A stretch of DNA of 64,000 nucleotides from Escallonia rubra. Its lineage: Eukaryota > Streptophyta > Magnoliopsida > Escalloniales > Escalloniaceae. Made by a program: the position numbers and the translations under genes. The notes under the pieces are model-generated. The model had not been told where the DNA came from. It ran no database searches and saw only the letters and a list, made by a program, of their open reading frames with translations. The stretch is taken from positions 434,001-498,000 of the forward strand of contig JAVXUO010001489.1 of the NCBI GenBank assembly GCA_033065855.1, written 5' to 3'. This document shows, one piece after another, positions 35,692-47,000 of the stretch; position 1 is the first letter of the stretch; each line of letters starts with the position of its first letter.

Positions 35692-38640
35692 TTGTTAGAG
35701 AGGCGCTGGTGTATGCAAAAGAAAGAAAGAAGCGATGAATGCGGTTTCCATAAATGCTTCTCCCCTTTCTTTGTCACTAGAGTCTCATTGAAGAGAATCA
35801 TGCCTCTAAAGACGAGGTTATGGTTACTCGTGTTCGCTTTTTTGAGTGTGTATTATGGATCGGGGGAAGGTGTGTGATGTTGCTCATGGTGCAAGATCTT
35901 AGCATACTTTCTGAAGGTCTTGCATGTGCGCACACATGTTGACAACGTCAAGTAACCTTTGTCGTATGACCAACATGCTCATATATGATCTTTAGGATAC
36001 TGATACATTACACATAGCGAATCTTCAGATTTTTGTATCAGGTGGAGTAGGAGGTATGTATATAAGGATGTATACATGTATGCGCGGATGTATTTTCCAG
36101 GCAATGTACGGGTAATATGAAGTGTAGAATCTCAACCGGTGGTAAGTAATTCACATCTATTAATTGGATTACTAAAGCATGCTAACTGACTAAAGCATAA
36201 GTTATTGGAATTTTTTCATTTTGGTGTTTTGTTTCCCCTATGACCACGACATTATGGAAAAATGCAGCTGTTACAGAACAGCTTCTCTCTTAAAAAGTAT
36301 AGAGAATACATTCATTGCACATGATTTGCGCAACTCAAAAATGGCAAACTAAACACCAGTGCTCATCCTTGCATGTAGCTCAATGTTGATTTATCGAGCA
36401 GCTTCCGGCAATCAGGGATTTGTTTTGAGATTCTTCCAGGATGTTTTACTTGGGTTATGCAGGAACATTGGCCATGCTTCAAATGCACCACATTGGGGGG
36501 CTTAGATGAGGCCTACGGCTGGCTGCACATCACTGTAATAAGCACCTTCATACCATGAGAGACTAAAGATAAGCTTTTTGGTTCTTTTGCGGTCCATGTT
36601 TGGAGAATGATGTGAATGCCTCATACATACCTTCTTTCAACCTAAGGTGGTAGGTGCTGTAGCATGCAGGTTTATTGGTGTTCTGTGTTCATTCTACCAA
36701 GATGGTATCGCTGGAAATGGAGGTGATGCAGAAAAGTATGCAAGTGTCTTAGGGAGAGAGAGTTGAAGTAGCCAGGTATCTCTAAAACTTGATTACAAAA
36801 AGGTTTCTTGTCGGAGGATTTGCTGTCACGGTCATTTTTTTCTCTACTATCCAAAAATAAGGTTAATTCTTTGAACCTTCACAACATATTCCATTCTCCT
36901 TTTAGTTGAGTGGATCGGACATGTTCCCCCAGATAGACAAACTCAACCACAAAAGAAATAGTGCCAGTTTTCACTTCCCAACGCCATTCAATCATGTCCG
37001 ATTTGTATAGCTGGTTATGCTTTGGATCTAATCCATTAAGTCATTCTAAGTTGTCACTACTCTACCCTCTCAGTCTTGGTTTTTTTAATACCAAATGCTC
37101 TCACGCTTTTGCTTTTGTGCCCACTCTCGCTTGCCGACCAACGATTTAGTATACCTAATGAAAACCTTGTAAATATGTTTGATTCTGGAGAAAACGTGAT
37201 TTTCGTCTTTTTTGTAAAATTTCACGATTACATATACGCAATATTATGGTACTGCGCGCAACCTAATTGCACTATTACAAAGCGATCCATTTGTATGGTC
37301 CCAGATTATGCATAAAAAATTACCATAAAAAGAAAGGTGGAGAATTGTCACAAATCATACATACTTTGAAAGGCTGTGTCAAGTGAGGTGGACTTCTTAC
37401 TGGACACTGTCGGACAGTTTCGAGTTTCATACAATTTGTAATAAAGGTTATGCACGAGTCTTTTTTTTTTCTTTCTTTCTATTTTAGGTATGAAGCTGCA
37501 TGCTATTTAACCCCTGTGACATCTTCTTGTAGCCTTGACGTAGGGGTTATGCATGAGTTTCCTTCATGTTGAATATAAGACTACTTCAAAAAACTAATGC
37601 TAGTAGGTATAGGTGGATTAAAATTTCTCTATTTGTTTCTTAATGAGTTTCTATTTGGCATATTATAAGCGTAAGGCCTTCTAGGCTTTTCAATGTTTTT
37701 GCCATGGTGGATTAAAATTTCTCTATTTGTTTCTTAATGAGTTTCTATGTGGCATGTTATAAGCGTAAGGCCTTCTAGGCTTTTCAATGTTTTTGCCATG
37801 GAAGGGTAACAAAATATCAATGTTGTAGTTTGTTGCTGAAGAGAATTATAGTGATGCAAATGCTTACCCAACAAGTCCTTGCACTAACCGAGCTGAATTT
37901 CGAGTCGCAACACATTTTTAGAAACAAGCTGATTCCTGCAGTCGTATCGTTCAAGATTAGCCTGTGCACCTCACTACAATGACCTTGGCATGTCATGTTT
38001 CTCGACCATTTGATAAGGTAGGGTCCTAGTTCCGTAGTTCGGGTTATACTGCATAAAATGAGTAAACAAAAAACTGCATTTCGCTTTCAAACAACAGCCA
38101 ATTGTCTACTTGATAGCTGCCGCGAAGACATTGACCCCCAAATAAATGTTCGGCTAAGGAAAATATCCCAAGTCAAGCGTCATCATTAGTTCCTACGAAT
38201 TGTACCACTTTATTTTATTTCATTTCTGGTCATCCTAGTTAGCCGACTCCTATACTCGACAATGGTTTTCAAAATTAGTAAACCGGTCTATTGTCATGTA
38301 ATGGGATAAACGGATATTATGAAATGGCCAGAGTGCCGATAGAGATATTACGAAATTGATCTATTTCATCAAATTTGCGTAATTATAACAGAATGATTGG
38401 AACGCTCCACGCGCAATAAGTGCAAGTATGGCACGTTTTCCTCATGGTTTAACCTAACATGTCAAAAAATCATTAAGCCAAGAACTTTTGGAGCAGCCGT
38501 GTCCACCGAGATCAAATTATGGACTCATCACTATCATAGCATGTTTCAATTGCATTGTACTCCCAAAGGGTGGAGATATGTGTTCGTGCATCTCATTGGC
38601 AGCTCAAACTGGCTTCTACTCCATGTCCAGAGCAGTTATC
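35692..38640. repeat. Segmental tandem duplication, unit 1 (about 2.95 kb)
   Basis: The unit starts at ttgttagagaggcgctggtg and ends near ccatgtccagagcagttatc. Its landmarks recur in unit 2 in the same order: a gaaagaaagaa block; gatgttgctcatggtgcaag (35877 against 38820); tagctcaatgttgatttatc (36377 against 39302); gttcccccagatagacaa (36922 against 39793); and tacaatgaccttggcatgtc (37975 against 41250). No coding frame is conserved between units, so it is non-coding or long dead. Confidence 0.9.
37612..37801. repeat. 94-bp tandem duplication inside unit 1
   Basis: Two copies of a 94-bp block run from ggtggattaaaatttctcta to gcttttcaatgtttttgcca (37612 and 37706) and differ at two or three bases. 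Unit 2 has only a single, decayed counterpart near 40970-41040, so this duplication arose after the larger one. Confidence 0.9.
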
Positions 38641-41600
38641 TTGTTAGGGAAGCACTCATGCACGTAAAAGAAAGAAAGAAAGAACCGCTGAATGTGGTTC
38701 CTGTAAATGCTTTTGCCCTTTCTTTGTCGATAGAGTTGCATTGAAGAGAATCGTACCTCGGTTATGTTTACTCGTGTTGGCTTTTTTGCTTGTGTATCAT
38801 GGATCCAGGGGGGGGATTGTGATGTTGCTCATGGTGCAAGAAATTAGCATACTTTCTGATGGTCTTGCATGTGCAAAGTTGACAATGTCAAGTAACCTTG
38901 TGTTATGAGTATGTTCACGTCTTGTGATTTTTAGGATACTGATAAGTTGCACAAAGCAAATCTTCAAATTCTTGTACTCTAACAGGTGGAGTACGAGGTA
39001 TGCGCGCATGTATGCACGTATGTATTTTCCAGGTAATGTGCGGGCAATATGAATGTAGAATCTCAACCAGTGGTTAGTAATTTGAATCTATAAAGGGGAT
39101 CACTAAAGCATGCTAACTGGGTAAAGCATAAGTTGTTGGAATCTTTTCATTTTGGTGTTTTCTTACTCCTATAACTTCGACATTATGGAGAAATGCAGCT
39201 GTTACAGCTTTTCTCATAACAAGTATAGAGAATATGTTCATTGCACATGACTTGCGCAAATCAAAATTGGCAACCTAAACACTAGTGCTCATCCTTGCAT
39301 GTAGCTCAATGCTGATTTATCGAGCAGCCTCCGGCAATCAGGGATTTGTTTTGAGATTGTTCCGGGATTCTACGGCTGACTGCACATCACCATTATAAGC
39401 ACCTTCATACCATAAGAAACTGAAAGATGAGCTTTTTGGTTCTTTTGCAGTCCATACATATTTGGAGAATAATGTGAATGCCTCATATTTATCTTCTTTG
39501 ATCCTAAGGTGTTAGGTGCTGTAGCAATTAGCATGCAGGTTTATTGGTGTTCTATGTTCATTCTACCAAGATGGCATCTCTAGAAATGGAGGAGATGCAG
39601 AAAAGCATGCAAGTCTCTTGGGGAGAGAGATTTGAAGTAGCCAGGAATCTCTAGAACTTGGATTACAGAAAGGATTTTCGTGGAGGATTCGCTGTCATAT
39701 TCAGTTTTTTCCCTACTATTCCAAAAGAGAGTTGATTCTTTGAACCTTCACAAGGTACGTCTATTCTCCTTTTAGTTGAGTGGATCGGACATGTTCCCCC
39801 GGATAGACAAGGACATGTTCCCCCGGATAGACAAGCTCAACCACAAAATATGTAGTGCCAGTTTTCACTTCCTAACGTCATTCAATTATGTCCGATTTGT
39901 ATAACTAATTATGCTCTGGATCTTATACATTAAATTATTCTACATTGTTAATTCTCCATCCTCTCGGTCTTCATTTTTTATTACCAAATGCTTTCGCGCT
40001 TTCGCTTTTGTGCCCACTCTTGCTTGCCGACCAAAGAATTTAGGCCCCGTTTGACGGAACTTTTTTTTCCAATTTTTTTTTTCAGTTTTGAAAATTGGAA
40101 AAAAAGTCGCGTTTGGTAACCATTTTTTTTTCTTCAGTTTAAAAAATCAGTTTTTAAACTGAAGAAGAAAAAAAACTCCAAAAATGAGTTTTTGGAGTTT
40201 TTTTTTCCAGCTTTAGGTTTTTTTTTTAGACCACCACCACCCTCCCAGCGTCGGCAGCAACCACTGGCGACTACCGCCGGCCACTGTCGTCGGCAACCTC
40301 TGGCGACTGCCGGTGCCGGTGGCGACCACCGTCGGCGGCCAGCGACCACCTCTGGTCGCCGGCAGCCACCGCCACTGCAAACCACCACAAAAAAAAAATT
40401 TAACTTAAAATAAAAACTGGGTTATCAAACACAAAATATATATATATATATCAAAATAAAAATAGGGTTATCAAACATCAACTTGTTTTTGTAAAAAAAA
40501 AAAATTAAGCTACTCTTTAATTTTTTTTTTCCCAAAAACTGAAAACCAAATTTTTTTTTGTCAAACAGAGCCTTAGATTCTTAATGAAAACATTGTAGAT
40601 ATATTTGATTACCTAGAAAATGCTATATTTGTCGTTTGTCTAAAATTTTGCGGATAACATATACGCAATATAATGGTACTGCGCACAACCAAATTGCACT
40701 ATTGTGAAGTCCACTCATTTTTATGGTCCCAGATAGATTATGCATCAAAAATTATCATAGAAAGAAAGGTGGAGAAATGTCACAACTCATGTGTCACATT
40801 GGAAGGTTGTGTCAAGTGAGCTGGACTTCTTACTTGACGCTGTCCGACAGTTTCGAGTCTCGTACAACTTGTAATTAAGGTTATGCATGATTTTAATTTT
40901 TTTTTCTTTTTCGGGTAGGAAACTGCATGCTATTAAATTTAAATGCGTGAACACGTATGTATGGGGTATTTAATTTTCCCTCCTTGTTTCCTTATGAGTT
41001 TCTAACTGGCATATTACGAACGTAAGTCTAGATTTTCAAAGTCCCCCCCTTCCCCCTCCCCCCAGCGAAAGGGTAACAAAATATCGACATTGTAGTTTGT
41101 TGGCGAAGATAATTTTAGTTATGCAAATGTAAAATTATAAATTATCCTGCACAAACCTGAGGTGAACCTCAAGAGTTGCAACACATTTTAAGAAACGAGG
41201 AGATTCTCGCGTCGTATCGTTCAAGATTGGCCTGTGCACCTCAATACAATGACCTTGGCATGTCATGTTTCTCGAGTACTTGATAAGGTAGGGTACTAGT
41301 TGGGCCTATACTCCATAAAATTTCTATAAACAAAAAACTGCATCTGGGGTTGCTTTCAAACCGTAGCCAATTGTCTACTCGATAGCTCCCACGAAGACGT
41401 TGACCCCCAAGTAAATCTTGGTCTATCAAAAAATATCCCAAGTCAAGCGTCACCATTGGTCCCTATAAATTGAACCGCTTTTTTACATTATTTCGTTTCC
41501 GGACATCTTAGCTAGTCGACTCCTGTACTAAGATGAGACGAGTGTTTTCAAAATTAGGAAATTTGGTGTCTTGTCAAGTAACAGAAGGAATGATTATTAT

Positions 41601-41945
41601 GAAATAGTCCGAGTGTCGATAGAGCTATTGTGAAATTGATCTGTTTTATCAAATTGGCGTAATTGTAACAGAATAATTGGACGGCTCCACGAGCAAATAA
41701 GTGCAAGTATGGCACGTTTACCTCATGGTTTAACTTTAACCTAACATGTGAAGAGATCATTAAGCCAGCACTCGTGGAGCAGCCATGTCCACTGAGATCA
41801 AATTATGGACCCATCACTATCATTGCATGTTTTCATTGCCTTGTTCTCCACAAAGCCAGACAAAGGTGGAGATATGCCTTCGTGCATCTCATTGTCATGT
41901 CAAACTTTAGCTTGCACTCCATAGTCCATATCCAGAGTGCAGTTG
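38641..41945. repeat. Segmental tandem duplication, unit 2 (about 3.3 kb)
   Basis: The unit directly follows unit 1 in the same orientation and has the same landmarks. Divergence is clear (roughly one difference in eight to ten bases by eye, plus indels). It is longer mainly because of the Harbinger-like MITE at 40043-40572 and a 24-bp local duplication (ggacatgttcccccggatag unit, 39787-39834). Confidence 0.9.
40043..40572. mobile_element. PIF/Harbinger (Tourist-like) MITE in unit 2
   Basis: The left end ggccccgtttgacggaactt and the right end (reverse complement ggctctgtttgacaaaaaaa) are inverted repeats, flanked by the 3-bp duplication tta (40040-40042 and 40573-40575), as expected of Harbinger-type elements. 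The matching place in unit 1 (about 37145-37150, cgatttagtata) carries a single tta and no insert. The interior is low-complexity T/A plus a GC-rich CCACC/CGGCGG block that opens frames on both strands but codes nothing recognisable. Confidence 0.88.
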
Positions 41946-43800
41946 TTTTTTTTGAATAAAGGCCGAGATTTCAATCTCATTCTCGGTCGACTGAAACAGT
42001 ATAAGATGCGTTATTTTGTTAAAGTAATGTTCATTGTGAATCATTATTTTTTTCCCTCTTTTTGAAGGAAACTAAAAATATTGATGAAGGACGAAAAGAG
42101 CTTTTTTTTAGACCATCGAATGAAAAAAAATATTTTGAGCTAAAGGAACGGAAATAAAGAAGAAACGTAAGTGTATAAAGGTTTGACAACCGCGTGTATG
42201 CAAGAGAGTTCTCCTCTAGGTCTCACGAATTTTAATCGAAACTACTCTACGAGTCTTGTACTTTGACTAGCAAGTCAATTCTCAAGCCTCAATGCTTTGA
42301 TTATTAAAGAAAGAGAAAATAGCTATCTTCAAGTCTTGACAACACGAAAGCATAACTAAATTTCATTGCACGAACTACAAGCTTGTTGTGTATATATATA
42401 GTTGCTTCTAATGTTTTCATGCACTCCTCGATGAGTGATGAGAAAATTCTATAAAACTTGTATAGTCAACTTGACATTTTCAAGTCTTATCCATTTCCAA
42501 CCTAATTCCTCCAAATTTGGTACCTAACCATTTCTAAAGTGTTTCCGTAACAGTTAGCAATCCTATATATTGTGCTCTTATAGGTGGTGAAGTGGTTGAT
42601 TATCAAACAAGTGGGCACATAAACCCATTTTGCCTGCCAAAACCTAAGATTTTAAAAAAAAAAAATTCTTACTACAAAATGTAAGGTATGTCTCTCCCTT
42701 CTTTATTAATTTTAGTATTCTACTAATTGTCTCTCTCCCTCTTTTATTACTCGTATCGTACACCATAATAATTAAATACGTAACTTTGCACAAAAAAGAG
42801 AGATCCTTAGAACTATTAACACCTATTGATATTACAACTATCAAAACCTGACCGAGAACGCTAAGGAAGTGCTGAAGTAACCATTTCATCATTCACCTAA
42901 ACTTCTTTGATTTTTTTTTTTTTAAATTTTGAGTTGAAGTAAAACGTGGATAGTCTTCTTTTTCCGTTTCTACTCGCACCTGATTCACAAAATATACATG
43001 TTAGCCGTATAAAAGTACATAAAATCACCAACTGAGTTGGCGAGAGTAGGTCAAGTGTATCCGACGTCAACGACTACTTAATTAGTGATGCAAAGCATAA
43101 GAATGAGAAAATGTGACGAGTCTTCCTGTGCTACTACCCTTCCTTTTTCCCTAGATTGTGAACCATACAACGATTCATCCTATTGCAGTTAAAGAGAGTA
43201 GTCTCGTGCAACCGTAGGTACTCCTAGTGGTCTCACTAATCAAAAGTGGTCCATAACAAGAAGGAGATGGGACTGACTTAGAAATTTGGTAAGAGAAAAA
43301 TGGAATGGGATATCGAAAAAGAAAGGGCAGAAGCAGGGTTGAGGAATTGGTTGACTCATTAGGCTCATGACCTGATGGTTGCAGGTTTGAATCACGCCGT
43401 CGCTTAAGGAAGAGTGATTGAAGACGCCTTAATAACTAATACAAGAAGCTGAGAAAAAGATGAGTGAAAATCTCGAGCTGCCTTTACCAGCATTCCTAGT
43501 TCCAACAACAACTAACCAATCATTTCGGTGAGGGATGCCATCTAATACAATGCGACGTGATAGGGATTTTTGATCCTTACGACATAAGAAATTTCTACAC
43601 GTTTAATATTCAAATAACAGTCTAATCGTTAAAACGATATAAATTTTTATTCTCGACACTGTAACGGCTGTTGCCAAAACATTAGAGCTACAGTCCAAAT
43701 CGGGAATTAAAACACCGTAGTGTAGGACACGTCAGGTAGCGTGTTGAATAGTCGCGTCCACAAACCAAATTGATTACAATTAGTAACAAAATAAATCACC
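41946..43800. other. Intergenic upstream of the ITPK gene, no gene seen
   Basis: AT-rich sequence apart from a possible SINE at 43336-43470. The last 200 bases are the presumed ITPK promoter. Confidence 0.6.
43336..43470 (+). mobile_element. Possible tRNA-derived SINE
   Basis: Sequence at 43341-43363 (gaggaattggttgactcatt) can serve as a pol III A box. The ggtttgaatcac at 43384-43395 is close to the B box GGTTCGANTCC, spaced about 35 bp on, as in tRNA-derived SINEs. I could not define the 3' tail or flanking duplications. Confidence 0.4.
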
Positions 43801-43808
43801 TCTACGGC

Positions 43809-43818
43809 TATATAAATA
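43809..43818 (+). promoter_or_regulatory. TATA box of the ITPK gene
   Basis: The tatataaata in ggctatataaatacc lies 270 bp before the chosen ATG, which implies a 5' leader of about 235 bases. Confidence 0.7.
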
Positions 43819-44078
43819 CCAACTGCACACGCGCACCATCACATTTATCAATTCACTCTCTTTTCAGCTGTCCTTCTCTTCGCTCTGCTTCCTCTCTGTA
43901 ACACCTGTAACCGACTCCCCCTCTTTCCACTCCATTTCCCCAATCCCATCGTGAATTCGGTTCCAACGAGAGAGAAAAGCCCCCCAGATACAAGCTTCGT
44001 GCTGTGGAAATTACAGTTCTCGATCAATCTGAGTGATTTGAAGGTGATTGGAGTGGTTTTTAGGGTTCTCGCTTCTCG

Positions 44079-47000
44079 ATGAGGTTGATGGAGGAAATTG
44101 CGCGTCAGAAAGACGGAGATAGAGACGAAGAGGTTGTGTCGATTGGGGGTGGGTTGCCGCAGCACGTGAAGGTGGTGATTGTTGGTTATGCCCTCACTTC
44201 TAAGAAGATCAAGAGCTTTTTGCAGCCCAAGCTTGAAGGCCTCGCTAGGTAATTTCCATTTTTAAATTCATCGCCAAGCTCGAAACTAGCAGATACGTTT
44301 TTCTCATTTTGTGTCAAAAAAGTTGGAGAATTTGTTGATTCTTGATGATTTCCAATCATTTTACTCCCTCCGTGTCCTGATTTTTCGTCTCGTTGTACTC
44401 AAATTGTGATTATTTATCAAATAAACGTTGTTGTTTATATGTTCCAATTCTTGTAAGAAGTTAAAGGGGACAAAATTGTGGAACGGTGGGAGTATCTGTA
44501 GTACTTTGGGTACTGATTTTGATCTGGTTGTAAAGTTGATTTAGTTTCTGTTTGGATGAGTGCTTGGAGGTGTTGATTATTTTTTTCATGTGATCTTGGT
44601 TGTGAATATTCCACCTCTAATGTATATTGTGGCCAATAGCGAAAGAATATCTTGGAATCTTACGAGGCTACTTCCTGAACCTGTTAATAGTTGTATGCGA
44701 TATTCTTTTTTTTTTTGTGATTCGATTTGTCTGTATCCTTAAAAAAAAAAAAATCTTAGTCTGCACTGGTTGTTCACAGTTGGCGTGAGATAATCAACAT
44801 AATGACCCTGGTCTTACTTTGATTGAGAGTCAGCACGAAAAAGAGGGGCGAAATTGTCTTACTGGCTCGTTTTTTTTTCTTGAAATGTGATTACAAAATA
44901 GAGAAAGAAGAAGAAGTTAAATGGTTATCTATTTTGTTCTCGCCAGCTACTATTCTCATGCCGTTGACTCTATGCGTTGTAGATTTTAGTTTGACATTAT
45001 GTCCATTGATCATTATTTGGATGACTGCTTTCAGTCTTTATTGGGCCATTGGGCCTCCGTCTCTGTTTCAATTTGGTGTCTAATGGAACATGCATCAAAT
45101 GATTACATGCCCATTGTCGTTCTTTTCCACTTGCCTTGGTCAATGGGCCATAGAATTTCCTTTTTGTAGCAGTCATCCTAGAAGTAAGTCCAATATCTGG
45201 TATAGACTTTAGTTTCTCTTTTTTCTGGGGCACAAGTCTTGTCACTGTTTTGGTGGCTTCTTAGATATTACTCCCTCCGTCCATAAAAATTGATCGTTTT
45301 TGGGCTGCCCCAAAAAATTGTTCACTTTCCAAATTAAGAAGGACTCCGCTGTTGTTTTTCCATTTCTTCCCTTTATCTTCTTTTCTTTTTACTCACTTTC
45401 TTTTTTCCTCATTTAATCCCTCCACCAATCTGCAATTTCTCTCTCCTTTGTTGTCTCCTCTCTCACCATCTACTGATGCCTCCACCGTGCCACCAACATC
45501 TTCATCCTGACCAACCACCGTTAACGTCTGCTTCAACCATCACCATTGTCTTCTTCGACCCAGCACAACCACCACCCTATCACTTCCTTCAACCACCACC
45601 AGTATTGCCGCTACACCATCCTCCGAGACCCCACCAAGGCACCAACAAATCGTCTCCTATCAACCGCCACCGTTTTTCGACCTCCATCACTTCATGAAGA
45701 TGACAATGGACTTCAAGATGACAATAATTCTGATTTAAGTTTCTTAGTCTAATTTAAAAGGTTTTTAAGGTTGGACTCAGATTTGGTTCCATCACCCAAA
45801 AAAAAATGATTACAACTCAGATTTGGTTCCTCGATTCCATCTAAAGCTGATTGAGGGTGTCTCTTGACAATATTGGGGGGAAAGGGAGAGAGGAGGCAGG
45901 GAAGGGAACAAGAGAACAGAGGAGGAGGGGGGAGGGGACAAGAGAGAAAAAAAGGAGCTGGGTATTCTGCAGACAAAAAGTGAATGAAAAAAAAAACACT
46001 AAAAGAGCATCCAAGGGTATTTTAGGAAACTAAACATTTTTGACCAAATTTCTTGAACTTTGTGCAAGTCAAATGTGTGCAACTTTTGTGGTACAGAGGG
46101 AGTACTTATGAAGCCCATCAAAATAGCATTGATGTTAAAGTCATAATGTGCATGCTTAGATTGTTATTTTCTTTCTAGAAATCTTATCTAGGACTATTTG
46201 AATCCAAAGTAAGATGTCAAGGGGAGTTTTTTAATTCTTACTTGGACATTAATCGCTACTTGGAATTTGATGTGTTTAAGGTCAACTGTATTTTTACATC
46301 TATATTGTTCTCTCTCGGCTGTGCTAGGATTCTGGCTAACTCTTACTTTCTTCTCCTGGGCAGGAATAAAGGGATACTCTTTGTTGCGATTGACCAGAGC
46401 CGGCCCCTTTCAGATCAAGGTCCTTTTGACATAGTGTTGCATAAGGTTAGTAGAGATGATATGTAATATTTCCACTTACATAAGCATCACTATCTGTAGG
46501 TCCATTCACTGTGGTGCTCTCATGTGTCAATGTTTACTCTGCTATTTTTATGAAGAAACTATAACTGACAGAAATATTCCTTTGGACATGGTAATGCAGT
46601 TATCAGGAAGGGAATGGGGGCAGATTCTTGAGGTTAGTATATCTACAACATCATTTTTTATTTTTCGTAGACACTGTTAGTATTCTTCAACTCGCTGATG
46701 CTCATGGCACAAGCATTTAGTTACTGTACTGTCGATGTTATTGTGTGGTATAGCTTATGTATGCGGGAGCAGCATGCATTAACAGTGACTGGTGGGTAAA
46801 AGCTATCTTGTTGCTTAAAACTTATTTCCATGTGACACAACTTGCAGAAATCTTGCTCTTTCTTCCGTCATGTATCATGACCCGATAATTGAGGTTGACG
46901 CCTCAAGATTCGAGCAAGTGAGGAGCTTTCTCATTCTATGGACAATCTTGCAGAATTGCACAGGTTTTCTTTAACAATTTTTCATAAAGGATTATTTTCC

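Noticed and set aside
40134-40413. Open frames on both strands over CCACC/CGGCGG sequence
   Set aside because: They lie inside the Harbinger-like MITE, are low in complexity and have no protein features.
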